Assembly (NCBI RefSeq): GCF_000001735.4
Contig: NC_003076.8
Location: 25,051,835-25,115,834, forward strand
Direction of reading: 5' to 3'
Origin: Arabidopsis thaliana
Taxonomy: Eukaryota > Streptophyta > Magnoliopsida > Brassicales > Brassicaceae
Length of the DNA: 64,000 nucleotides
The translations under genes and the position numbers were made by a program. This document shows, piece by piece, positions 46,237 through 56,041 of this stretch. Each line of letters begins with the position of its first letter. Position 1 is the first letter of the stretch. The notes under the pieces were generated by a model, which was not told the DNA's origin, did no database searches, and was given only the letters and a program-made list of their open reading frames with translations.

Positions 46237-47430
46237 ATGGATTACGTGAGAACCCAAGTCGAAGCTGTTTTTGATGATTCTGAGCAAGATGGATCAACCA
46301 TCTCTGAATCTGGAAGCTGCGATTCTTCTTCTGATCGATCTTTTGCTGACGAGCTTGGGCTTATGGAGTTGCTTGAAGGAGATAAAGCTCATGATTTGAT
46401 CTATCGTAATTGTAAATCTGGTCTTGGTGATCAATGTCAGATTCTCTCTGTTCTTAGAAACGGATTTAGGAACGTTGGATCTCGTGCAAAGCTCAAGACT
46501 TTTCAGGTTTTTCAAGAGGCGGTGCAGATGAAACACGGTGGAGACGGTGGAGCTAAGGTGAAATACGGTTGGTGCTCTGTTTCGAAACATGAGCTTAAAA
46601 CGATTTTTGAGTATGGGTTTAGCGAGCCGCTGAGGAATGATGGATCTTTTGGCCGTGGATTGTATCTCTCGCCGGATAATTCTCCTCTTGATTGGTAAGT
46701 TTCTCTAAATCTCTAAAAGTTTCAATTTTTCGAAATTCATTGGTCTCAAAATCTCATTTTTGGTGTTTGTTTGTTTGATTAGTTTGAAGGATTCAGCTTC
46801 AGAATCAGAAGATGGGATGAGATTCTTGTTGCTTTGTAGAGTTCTACTTGGAAAATCAGAGATTGTTCCTCAAGGCTCGACTAGATCATGTCCAAGTTCA
46901 CCAGAGTTTGATTCTGGTGTGGATGATTTAGTTTCTACGAAGAAGTATATTGTGTGGAGTACACACATGAACACTCATGTTTTGCCTGAGTTTCTTGTTT
47001 GCATCAAAGCTCCATTTAACCTAACTCGTAAGCAAAATCAAAATCTCTAATCTTGAGTTTTTCTTGTTCTTGTTTATGGTTTTTTGACATAGTTATAACT
47101 GTTTTTGCAGGAAGTCCAAAGAGATTGAGATCACCATGGATGGCATTTCCTGTATTGATCAAAGCATTGTCCAAGTTTCTACCTCCTTCTCAAATACTTG
47201 TCATTCAGAAACATTACAAAGATCAACAAGTAAGTGTTTTTTTTTGTTTGTTTCCTCTTCAATTATCTTTTGAGGTGATTTCATTTCACATTCTAATTGT
47301 TGCTTTCCTTTGGATTTAACAGAATAGGAGAATTACACGGAGCGAACTAATCCAACGAGTCAGAAGCATAACCGGAGACAAGTTACTAGTTCACATCATC
47401 AAAGCTTGTGGACATAAAGTACAACACTAA
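46237..47430 (+). CDS. SRO5: SRO5 (similar to RCD1), PARP-like and RST domain stress protein
   Basis: Four exons (46237-46694, 46783-47027, 47111-47229, 47323-47430) encode 309 residues. Unlike RCD1 and SRO1 it has no WWE domain. The PARP-like domain (about 55-240) contains VKYGWCSVSKHELKTIFEYG and GRGLYLSPDNSP. The classical His-Tyr-Glu catalytic triad is not evident, in line with plant SROs being inactive as ADP-ribosyltransferases. The C-terminal RST domain (about 250-309, ending LLVHIIKACGHKVQH) binds transcription factors. SRO5 is salt- and ROS-induced. Its transcript is complementary to the 3' region of P5CDH, and the pair yields nat-siRNAs that lower P5CDH under salt stress. The gene is convergent with P5CDH, with stop codons 503 bp apart. 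Confidence 0.97.
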
Positions 47431-47933
47431 ATCTCCATTGCAGATCACTTTGGCGTTTTTGTTTCAAGGACACAATCACCATGGTTGTATTTGTCTGTTT
47501 ACCAACTCCAAAATGATCAGGACTGGTAGAGTCCCTTTCTATTGTTTTCCCATGATAGTGATGAAAAAAAACTGTTCATTAGATTATTTAAGATCGATTA
47601 GATTAGGGTCTTAGCAACATTATTAATGAAGAGAACATTAACAAGTTATCATCTTGTTTTTCTTTTCACTCTTCTTCTTTCAAAAACATTTGTATTATTG
47701 TCTGGCTTTGAGCTGAAGAAAATTTCTGGTGGACTGAGTTTTACAATAGTTCTCTCTCTGTCTTAATCCCTCTACCCCTTGACTAAGTCAACGTCGTTGA
47801 AAACTTCATGTTTCAAGCTCTTATTCCCTCACACGGAAACTACTCGTAGAGATAAAACTACAAAACTCATATTTATTTGATGCAACAGCACACTAAGATC
47901 TTAGTTTATTAATTATTAGTGGACACACCACTT
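47431..47933. promoter_or_regulatory. Convergent 3' overlap region of SRO5 and P5CDH (nat-siRNA locus)
   Basis: This 503-bp interval lies between the stop codons of two convergent genes. From published work on this gene pair, their mRNAs overlap here and beyond, and 24-nt and 21-nt nat-siRNAs arise from the overlap in salt-stressed plants. In the sequence, the minus strand has AATAAA-type signals at about 47870 and 47903, close to the P5CDH stop. The plus strand has only weak AATGAA-like signals, consistent with long SRO5 read-through into P5CDH. Confidence 0.85.
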
Positions 47934-50900
47934 CTAAGTAGATGGAGGAAGTTCCCAACCTTGTGGAACCGGACCATAATCGTAGATGACTTCTCTGTGG
48001 CATGACCAAACCAGCTTTATAGCCTCTGGTGTCCCTATCCCGGCCCCTCTCGGGTCCCCCGCAGGTCCAAACCTGTGTTTATATGATAGTTTAACTTTTC
48101 CTCAAAGAAATAGAAATAGATACTTTAATTTGGGAGTGTGATTTTTCCTCTCACCAGTGATTCTGAGGAGCTCCAGTTGTTCTTCCTCTTAGTCCAGCAT
48201 ATGTAGTCCCATTCACTGAGTTCCCTATTACTTCCTGCACAGATTTGTTACATCAATATCGAAGGGATAGAGAATAAGAGATTGATTGATGATAATTGTG
48301 AAAAGATTTGCCTGAAGAAAGATGGGATCGTTTGAAACAACAGCTGCAGTTAGATGAGCGTGCATCCTCTCCAATGCTTCCAACACTAGAGGAAGTTGAT
48401 CCTTTTTGTATTCCGTTACAATCTGGATATCATATACAGAAACAACACTATACGTTTCAGTAAAAGAAACACACAAGATCATTTAGACAAAGCTAATAAA
48501 GTCGATATCAAGGTAACCTGAAATGGTCCAAAGATTTCTTTGGTGACGAGTTCGTAGGTTTTATTATCCTTCAAGATTTCTTCAATGGGAACATAAACTG
48601 CAGTTGGCTCCAAAGCTCCGTAGATTGAAGGAATCGAATGATTCTTCAATTCCTTGCCACCAAAGAGTAGCTTTGAGCCAGGAATCTGAAGCAGATTCTC
48701 CATGTGCTCCAACATTGCCTCAGTTGTAAACTTGAAACAATAATGAAAAAATAAGTTTTAATGATACAATCTCATCAGATGATTAACAACAGATGGAGAA
48801 ACAATGAAACTCACTGTAAGGACAGGACCAATGGTTAAGTCTTCCAGTTTGCGTCTTTCCGCTAGTTCTTTTAATTTGGAAACAAGAGGGGTTTTTGACC
48901 AGTTCTGCTCAGAGAGAAAATACATTGAAAACAACAAAGACAGAAGAAAATGGAAGTAAACAAAAGATTCAAAGGTAGTTTCACCATAACAATTAGGATC
49001 AAACCAACCTCATGAACAAAAAGCATAGACTGTGCAGAACACTTCTGTCCACTGCACGCGTATGCATCTTGATCACATTGCCATGCAACATAATCAACCT
49101 GACATTAGAGACCGAAACAAGGGTTACAATCACATTTAAGGAGACTTGTGGAAATACAAATACGGAAGGGTATAATAAGAAACCTCCTGAACATCTGGTC
49201 CTAAGACTTTCCAATCAAATCCAGCATCTTCCAATCTGATTCGACCCTTAAGGTCAAGTGCCAACTTTTCAGCTACTCTAGAACTACCCGTGAAGAGGGT
49301 CATCCGTGGGTTCGCCTGAAAGAAGTTACAAATCGACAAGACACTGAATTAGCTCAACTAAAAACCCTGTGGAGACAATAGACTTGTGAATTCCTGACCA
49401 AATACCTCTAACAATATCTTGTTCATTGTCTTCCCATCAGAATTTATAAAGTCCACATCTTCAGCGGGTAAACCACAATAGTGGAGCAATCGCATCATTT
49501 GCTCCATAACAATGCTTACCTAATCAAATAACATTATATTATCAAACAGATGGAACCAATACAATTACGAGAACTATAGTAATGTGAAGAGTAATTTATA
49601 CCTTGCTGTCCACTTTAAGAAGAGGTTTGTTACCCATGTATAATGCCCCCATCAACTGAAGTAGTGGAATCTCAAGTGGAAAATTAAATGGTGTAACAAT
49701 CGTTACCTGCATTACAAATCTATGATTTCAAAACAAAGCACAGACAGAGTTCTCACCAATTACAACCATCTAGGAAGAATGCCTTACAGGACCATAAGGC
49801 CAACGGTAACCATGACTTTGCTGCCCAAGATGATTCCCAGGGATTGCAAAAGACCGTGCCAGGAACCGCACCTGATAAAAGAAAGTGAAGCGAAATCATA
49901 AACATACATTTAAAGATGTAATTTCGGAAATTCAGCCACAAACATGAAATGTCTATATAGGCATTTTTGAGAACATGCCTTCAAGAATTACTAAGTTGTT
50001 GAAACTAATAGCCAGGAACCAAAATAAAAAATGGTGAAGAGAGTAATGTACCTGATCACCACAAAAGTTTTCTAAAAACTTCCGTGTGACAAAGACTTCT
50101 CCAGCAGCTTGCTGGTAACTCTTTGGAGCAACCCTTTGAATTAACCTCGCGAAGAAATCAGCAACCTAATAGTGTATACACGCATACAACAGTAGCTCAG
50201 TATGCATGTTATTCAGAAAACAAAACCTTTTGAATTCAAGACTCGAGATTCAACAAAAAAAGTATGTGTTACCTTAGGTAAGGCGAGCATATGAGCTGCC
50301 TTTGTCGAGATATCTCCATATAAAAGGTATCTGTAGAAAACAAGACCATTACTATCCTTCATATATGAAACAAAATGGGAAATGACAAAACAAGAAGAAA
50401 TAGCACCAAACCTCAACCAAATCATACCTCTCTGGAGATTTGAAAGGGTTATGGAGACCATGTTTCGGGCACTGGGATAAGCTGTCCACAAATGGCTACA
50501 ACATAGAACAGAGGAAAACTGAAAGTTAGAATTGACACGGATAAACAACATTGTGATACGATCAACGGTTTTTGATAGGCTCGTACCTGAGTTCCTGATT
50601 CATCCACTTCCGCAACTTTGATAAACGGTTCTCCATTTAGAGGATCTAGAAGCGTGTTATGATTTGACGATCCTATCCACTTTCCCTGCACTATAGACAT
50701 AACAATGAAAGTAGAACTCAGAGACTTCACAACAGCATTTAACCAACAAGCTATTACTCATTTCCATAGCGTCAACGCACAATCAGTGAGAAGTAAAGAC
50801 ATACCAAAGCTCTGTACTTCAGCAGGATGAGCACCAGAGAGCTCCTCGGCATCTACGGTAGCAAAAGGTATGGAATGATTCAATCTGCAAGATCCATAAA

Positions 50901-51325
50901 CACAAAAATTAAGGCAAAGGAACACTCTTTTAAATGGATCACATTCTCAGACATCAAAGAGTAATCAGAACACAAATACATAAAGTACCATTTCAAACTC
51001 TAATCAGCTAACACTCTCTTCATTACATAGAGACTGAGCAGATGCGGCTACTCGATGATCTAAATCTCAAATTTTTAATACACCAACTTGCTAAAGTTTT
51101 CTCTTTTATTTATTTATATATATATACAAATGGAAAGTCTATTACTTTAGGCAAAAACATGCAACCCCAAAAGACGAAGAGCAATGTTTAACACAAAACA
51201 AGAAATAATTTGGTGAGATCAGGACGTTTGAAAAACCTGGAGAGAGTCAAAGAAGCAAGCGAGGTGGATGATTTGTCACAGAGAGACTTAGCTCTCAGTG
51301 CTCGGCTCGCAAAAACTCTATACAT
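47934..51325 (-). CDS. ALDH12A1: Delta-1-pyrroline-5-carboxylate dehydrogenase, mitochondrial (ALDH12A1 / P5CDH)
   Basis: Sixteen exons (51325-51237, 50884-50805, 50690-50587, 50495-50428, 50330-50273, 50165-50052, 49871-49788, 49706-49602, 49519-49406, 49315-49184, 49098-49009, 48904-48815, 48730-48518, 48422-48312, 48234-48155, 48072-47934) sum to exactly 556 codons plus stop. The Arg/Ser/Ala-rich N-terminus (MYRVFASRALRAKSL) is a mitochondrial presequence. The ALDH core shows PVTIVTPFNFPLEIPLLQL, the nucleotide-binding TLFTGSSRVAEKLA and the catalytic Cys336 in GQKCSAQ. The enzyme oxidises P5C/glutamate semialdehyde to glutamate with NAD+, the second step of proline breakdown after ProDH, and prevents P5C toxicity. 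Intron 14 uses a GC donor. The promoter holds a double ACTCAT palindrome. The 3' end is convergent with SRO5. Confidence 0.97.
48235..48311 (-). other. GC-AG intron in P5CDH
   Basis: Exon 14 ends ATCTTTCTTCAG and the intron begins GCAAATC. The 77-bp intron ends TGTGCAG before GAAGTAATAGG. No GT exists nearby that would keep the frame and the known protein (FLQ|EVIGN), so the donor is GC. GC-AG introns are a minor, about 1 percent, class of U2-type introns. Confidence 0.9.
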
Positions 51326-51579
51326 TGCGTAAGATCCACAAGTAACGGAGAAAGATGAGAATCAGACGATTGGATGAGAGGATTCAAGAAGATTGGTGAT
51401 AAAATAGCGAATTCTCGAGTGATTTGTGTTTAGCAGCTTATTAAAGAATTAAATGTTTTTCCCCTGATTGACGAGAAATACATTAATGATTTAAAGATAT
51501 TTACAGATAATTTCTTATTTCTAGGTTATTATCTTTTTTACCCCATAGTTTCTAATGGCTTCTTATAAACCCTGATGTG

Positions 51580-51595
51580 ATGAGTCATGACTCAT
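51580..51595. promoter_or_regulatory. 16-bp palindrome with two proline-response ACTCAT elements
   Basis: ATGAGTCATGACTCAT is a perfect palindrome, 255 bp upstream of the P5CDH ATG. It contains ACTCAT on each strand and two abutting AP-1/GCN4-like cores, TGAGTCA and TGACTCA. ACTCAT is the element through which S1-group bZIP factors activate ProDH1 in response to proline or hypo-osmolarity. Confidence 0.75.
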
Positions 51596-51940
51596 GAGGA
51601 AGAAGAAGTTGAGCAAAAAATAAAAATAATAGTAAATCTCTTTTAAAGACCTCCTCTAATCAATTCGACTAATGGAATAGTAATTAGTTAAATATCAAGG
51701 GAAACTAATAATGAAAATTGGTACAAAAAAAAAAAGAGATTTATGATTATTATCTACTGTTTTACTCTTTTGAAATTTAAATTGGAAAATCAATAGTATT
51801 AGTGATATTTGACATCAAATCCAGGGATCAACCAAGGAATTTTGTAAGATGAACACAGATGTCAATTACAAAATAGATAAATAAATCTTGATAGATAAAT
51901 AAGTATTAAAATGGTGATAGCTTGCTGAGTCACGTCCGCT

Positions 51941-51955
51941 TGGGCCATTGGCCCA
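51941..51955. promoter_or_regulatory. Inverted site II (TCP-type) pair
   Basis: TGGGCCA-T-TGGCCCA gives two site II elements back to back, about 300 bp upstream of the presumed UBC3 transcription start and about 620 bp upstream of the P5CDH ATG. Site II motifs bind TCP factors and are common in promoters of housekeeping and mitochondrial genes, so either neighbour could use it. Confidence 0.6.
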
Positions 51956-52844
51956 TTGAGTAATAGACGTATACGTTTGTCTTTTACACGAACCGACAAA
52001 TAAAAAATAATAATATTAAAATTGTATTAAAATTATAAAAGTCTTTTTTCGTCTTTGGAAGAAAATATATATATGTTTTTTTCTTCTGGCAAGTTTTGTA
52101 TTTTATTTTCTTAAAATAGTATATGATTTTTTCATTTTAAACTTTCTTTGTGTTTTCTTCTTCTCTTCCTTTATTTGGTGAAGAAAAAGGAAAGAAAAAT
52201 CTCAACTTTGATTCTCTCTCCCTCTATATATACTTTATTTATTCTCCACTCATAATAGTTTCATCATCTCTTTCGGTCTATGAAAAACATTGGAAAAACC
52301 CTAATTCCTAGTGTTGCGAATCACTTTTCATTGCAGCTTTGAACTTCAGGTAATTTTAGGTTAATCGAGCTTTTTCATTTGATGCATGACATCGGAAGAT
52401 CAAATCTTTCATAGGTGATTGTATAATCTAATCCTAAGGCTCGTTGAAATCGATAATTGTACTCTTGATCTACTTAAATTCAGAATTTAAATTCAGAATT
52501 TATACACAGCTACTATCGTTGAGTCGAACTTAATTTGCTAGTTGAAATAATCCAAGCTTCAAGCTTTCTTGTCTAGAAGTTTGGTGATTCTTGTTCTCTG
52601 ACCTTTTGGGCTATATGGTTGTTGAAGCTTAAGTCTTTGTTAAACTATGATGATAGGTTATAGAAATGTAGATCTTGGTCTCTGCTTCTACTTTTTTTGG
52701 GTCTGAAAAAAAATTGAAACTTTAATCAGAAATTTAAAGCCTAGTTCATGCAATTGCTCTTACTTTGTGACTTATGAAATGAGTTTGTAAGAGTAAAGTT
52801 GAAATCTTTCATATTTGGATGCAGTCTGTGAATTTCCAACAGCA

Positions 52845-53631
52845 ATGACAACTCCAGCAAAAAAGAGACTGATGTGGGATTTCAAGAGACTGCAGAAAGA
52901 TCCTCCTGTGGGAATAAGTGGAGCTCCACAAGATAACAATATCATGCATTGGAATGCTCTCATCTTTGGGTATAACTTTTTGTTTTGTTTTCTCTTCAAA
53001 GCATGGCTTTGTAAACTTATTTCTTCATTGTCTTTGTTTGCAGACCTGAGGACACTCCATGGGATGGAGGTAATTATCTTTCAGTACTTATTGGCTATTG
53101 CTGCAGACCGAGATATTGTCATGAGTTAAACTTATAGCTAAAATAATCAGTCTGTTGTGTTCATCAGGTACTTTCAAGTTGACTCTTCACTTCACCGAGG
53201 ATTATCCGAACAAACCCCCGATTGTTCGGTTTGTTTCACGGATGTTTCATCCAAACAGTAAGCCCAAGCATTCAGTGAACAACATAGTAATAGACCAATT
53301 AGGAAATTCGACTTTGATAATTGAACTTTGGTGCAGTTTATGCTGATGGAAGCATTTGCTTGGATATCTTGCAAAACCAGTGGAGCCCCATCTACGACGT
53401 TGCTGCAGTTCTCACATCAATTCAGGTTTTGACTTCTGAATTCTTCATTTGTATCTTTTGCATTGTGGAGGTTATGCATGAACTAAACCAAGACCTTTTG
53501 TTTTACAGTCTTTGCTCTGTGACCCAAACCCTGACTCACCAGCGAACGCAGAGGCTGCAAGGTTGTTCAGTGAGAATAAAAGAGAATATAACAGGAAAGT
53601 AATCGAGATCGTGGAGCAGAGCTATGTATAA
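52845..53631 (+). CDS. UBC3: RAD6-type ubiquitin-conjugating enzyme E2 (UBC3)
   Basis: Five exons (52845-52969, 53044-53069, 53168-53257, 53337-53425, 53509-53631) encode 150 residues, a complete single-domain E2. The N-terminus [21 protein letters not shown] is that of the RAD6 family. The HPN motif (FHPN, about 77-80) and catalytic Cys88 in [14 protein letters not shown] are present. The C-terminus is short, without the acidic tail of yeast RAD6. Arabidopsis UBC1, UBC2 and UBC3 are paralogues. UBC1 and UBC2 work with the HUB1/HUB2 E3 ligases in histone H2B monoubiquitination, while UBC3 contributes less. The leader contains a 475-bp intron. Exon 2 is only 26 bp. Confidence 0.95.
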
Positions 53632-54004
53632 ATATGATTCATTTTGTTGTATTGACTAATGAGTAATTGGATGTTGAATAGTATTTATTATCTGCCTTGA
53701 GTTTATTTTACATGGATGTTTAAATTTCGGAAATGAGATTTCTGCTATAAATATATATATATTTTGATAATAGTGAATAACCAAATTTGAAGAGACAACA
53801 GTAGAAGAAAGACTTCAAATGAAGACATGAAAGTAAAACTTAAAACAATTACAGAGCAAGCAAATAAAACATTTGTTGTCTTTCAAACCACACTTTGGAA
53901 ACAAACTTGCAAAGGTTTTTCAACTATGTACTTGAACAAATCATTCAAACCAAAAGAAAAAGATTGTTTGAGATATGTTGAAGAAACGCTTCTCTGTTCT
54001 TCAT
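53632..54004. other. Convergent spacer between UBC3 and the unknown gene
   Basis: Only 373 bp separate the stop codons. 3' UTRs of 200 nt each would touch or overlap. A short AT repeat (TATATATATAT) is near 53752. I see no other feature. Confidence 0.5.
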
Positions 54005-56041
54005 TTAAACCTGGATGTCTTCTCCTGCACCAACAACAACCTGCGACGAGAAAAAGCTTGTGTTAGCTACAAGAACAATTTCGATCCTGTGAACTTAAAG
54101 AAGTTTTTCACTCACCGTGTTTTCTTTGTTCTCCATTTTCTCTGTTTGCTTCAGAGATTTAACTTCACCTACACATATGAACATTAAAAACGATCAGCCA
54201 CAAATGCTACACAAGCTATTCAAAGACATTTATATGATTTTCCTTTTACCTTCTTTAGCAGTAGATTTCTTAATTGACTTCTTTGACTCTTCTTGAACTC
54301 TCTTAGTCCTGGGTTTAGTGATCCTCTCAGACTTCTTCTGAGACTTATCATCCTTGTTTACTTGAACTGTTTTTGAATTAGCAGAGTTGGTTGCTAGTGA
54401 TTTCTTTGTCCTCACCGGCAGGTTGTTCTTAGGAACAGTCTCCTTTCTGGCACGTTTCTTGTCTGAAGGTTTAACAACAGTCACGATCTGAACACCATCT
54501 GCTGATGGACGGAGCCCTTCTTCGGATTCCTGAACAACCTCTGAATCATTCTCTTGGTTCACATTGATTACCTCCAGAGACTTTCTAGTTCTTCCTTGTG
54601 TTACAGTTTCCAACGCCTGCTCTTCCTTAGTTGTTTCTGTGACAGATGAATCTTGCAAAGCATCTTCTTCCTTAGTTGTTTCTGTGACAGATGAATCTTG
54701 CAAAGCACCTTCTTCCTTAGATGTTTCTGTGACAGATGAATCTTGCAAAGCATCTTTTTCCTTAGTTGTTTCTGTGACAGATGAATCTTGCAAAGCATCT
54801 TTTTCCTTAGTTGTTTTTGTGACGGTTGAATCTTGCAAAGCATCGTCTTTCGTGATCTCTGATGTGATGTTCGAATTTCCAGGAGTGGAGAATGAACTCT
54901 GGACATCATTATCGTTGTTCAGAGACATAGCTGTTTCTTCAGCTACAACAGAACTAGTCTCCGAGACCTGCACCTGATTGGATTCTTCAGAGATATTGTA
55001 CAGTTCCGAAAGTTCCTTCATAGCATCAGCAAGCCCATCCATGTTATTGCGACGAGCATACAATTTCAACTCTTCTTTCATCTTGTCAAGTGGCTAGATT
55101 CCAAAACAAACAAAGCCAGTGAGATAATAAAACAAACGAATCAAGACTTATTCCAAATTAAAGCTTTCATTGTAAATGAGCATTTTCACCTCACACCCTG
55201 CATGAAGAGCAAGTTTAAAGAAACCGAGAGAGATCGAATGTTTCGCCACGGATTCAGCTAGCTTGATATGAGTCAGCCAATAAGTAGAGGAAGACAAGTC
55301 TTCAACTTTCTTTCGAGTCACTGATGATCTGAGATTACTAGAGACAGGTGTTGTTGTTTCATTGAAGCTTCTAGGAACAATGCGTGATCTCTTTGGCTTG
55401 ACTTCAGAAAGAGAAGTGACGCTGCTGCTCACTGATTTAACAGAAGAATTGCTTGTGGGCTTGTTTGGAATCGAAAGTCTTCTTGGTGGTAGCTTGGTTC
55501 GATCAACACTCTTCTTCCCAGACAAATCAAGAACTGTTGTACTCTGACTAACAGCAGATACAACTCGTGCCCTGAGATTCAAATTCACACACATAAATAT
55601 AATCCATAAGACAAATTACATTGCAACGTTTATATAAACCATAACTGATCATCTTAAACTAGCAATTCAAGATATGAATCAGGAGAAAATGACCAAAATT
55701 CTGGGAAAATTTTCATCTTCTCTAGAATTCAGAAAATGAACAAATTCTAGCATCATCAATGTCTCGTTGAATCCGGATCTAGGATCATTATTGAATCAAT
55801 AGTACCTTCTGGGCATAGAAGAAGCAGAGAAATCAGGAACAGGAGGCTTCCCTTCCTTGGATCTAAGAGCCGATCTGAGAGGATACCTCAGCTTCGAGTT
55901 TATTGAATTACCTGTTCAGAAATTTTCGAATCAGAAAAACATTACGAAAACTGAAATGGGAAGTGATAATCAGATAGAAGGAATTGAAGAAGATTTACCA
56001 GAAGCAGCAGAGCTCACGCTTTTCTCCATTGATTTCTCCAT
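54005..56041 (-). CDS. Unknown plant protein, basic and low-complexity, with a 15-residue repeat array
   Basis: Six exons (56041-55999, 55911-55806, 55571-55190, 55093-54250, 54168-54116, 54040-54005) join to 487 residues, probably AT5G62550. The N-terminal 160 residues are Ser/Arg/Pro-rich (SKLRYPLRSALRSKEGKPP, KLPPRRLSIPNKP). The most conserved-looking segment is helical (STYWLTHIKLAESVAKHSIS, LGFFKLALHAGCE, then PLDKMKEELKLYARRNNMDG; about 145-200). After it comes a disordered acidic part with five copies of a 15-residue unit (core ALQDSSVTETTKE), then a strongly basic Lys-rich tail. Two nested ATGs exist (56041 and 56029). No enzyme motif is visible. The basic, disordered layout with an upstream E2F-like site suggests a chromatin- or microtubule-associated role, but that is a guess. 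Confidence 0.82.
54621..54845 (-). repeat. 45-bp coding minisatellite, five copies
   Basis: Five consecutive 45-bp units (54621-54845) encode variants of the 15-residue repeat containing ALQDSSVTETT. Copies differ by a few substitutions only. Because 45 is a multiple of three and no stop occurs, several frames stay open across the array, producing shadow ORFs on both strands. Confidence 0.93.

Larger units (their letters stand above)
51326..52844. promoter_or_regulatory. Divergent promoter region of P5CDH and UBC3
   Basis: The two genes are read away from each other, with 1.5 kb between start codons. It contains the ACTCAT palindrome at 51580-51595, TGAGTCACGTC at about 51926, and the inverted site II pair TGGGCCATTGGCCCA at 51941-51955. 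It also contains the UBC3 leader exon (about 52250-52349) and leader intron (GT at 52350, AG at 52824; 475 bp). The remainder is AT-rich. Confidence 0.65.

Noticed and set aside
54564..54977. Plus-strand and second minus-strand long ORFs across the minisatellite
   Set aside because: They are shadows caused by the 45-bp repeat lacking stops in several frames. The six-exon minus-strand model explains the region.
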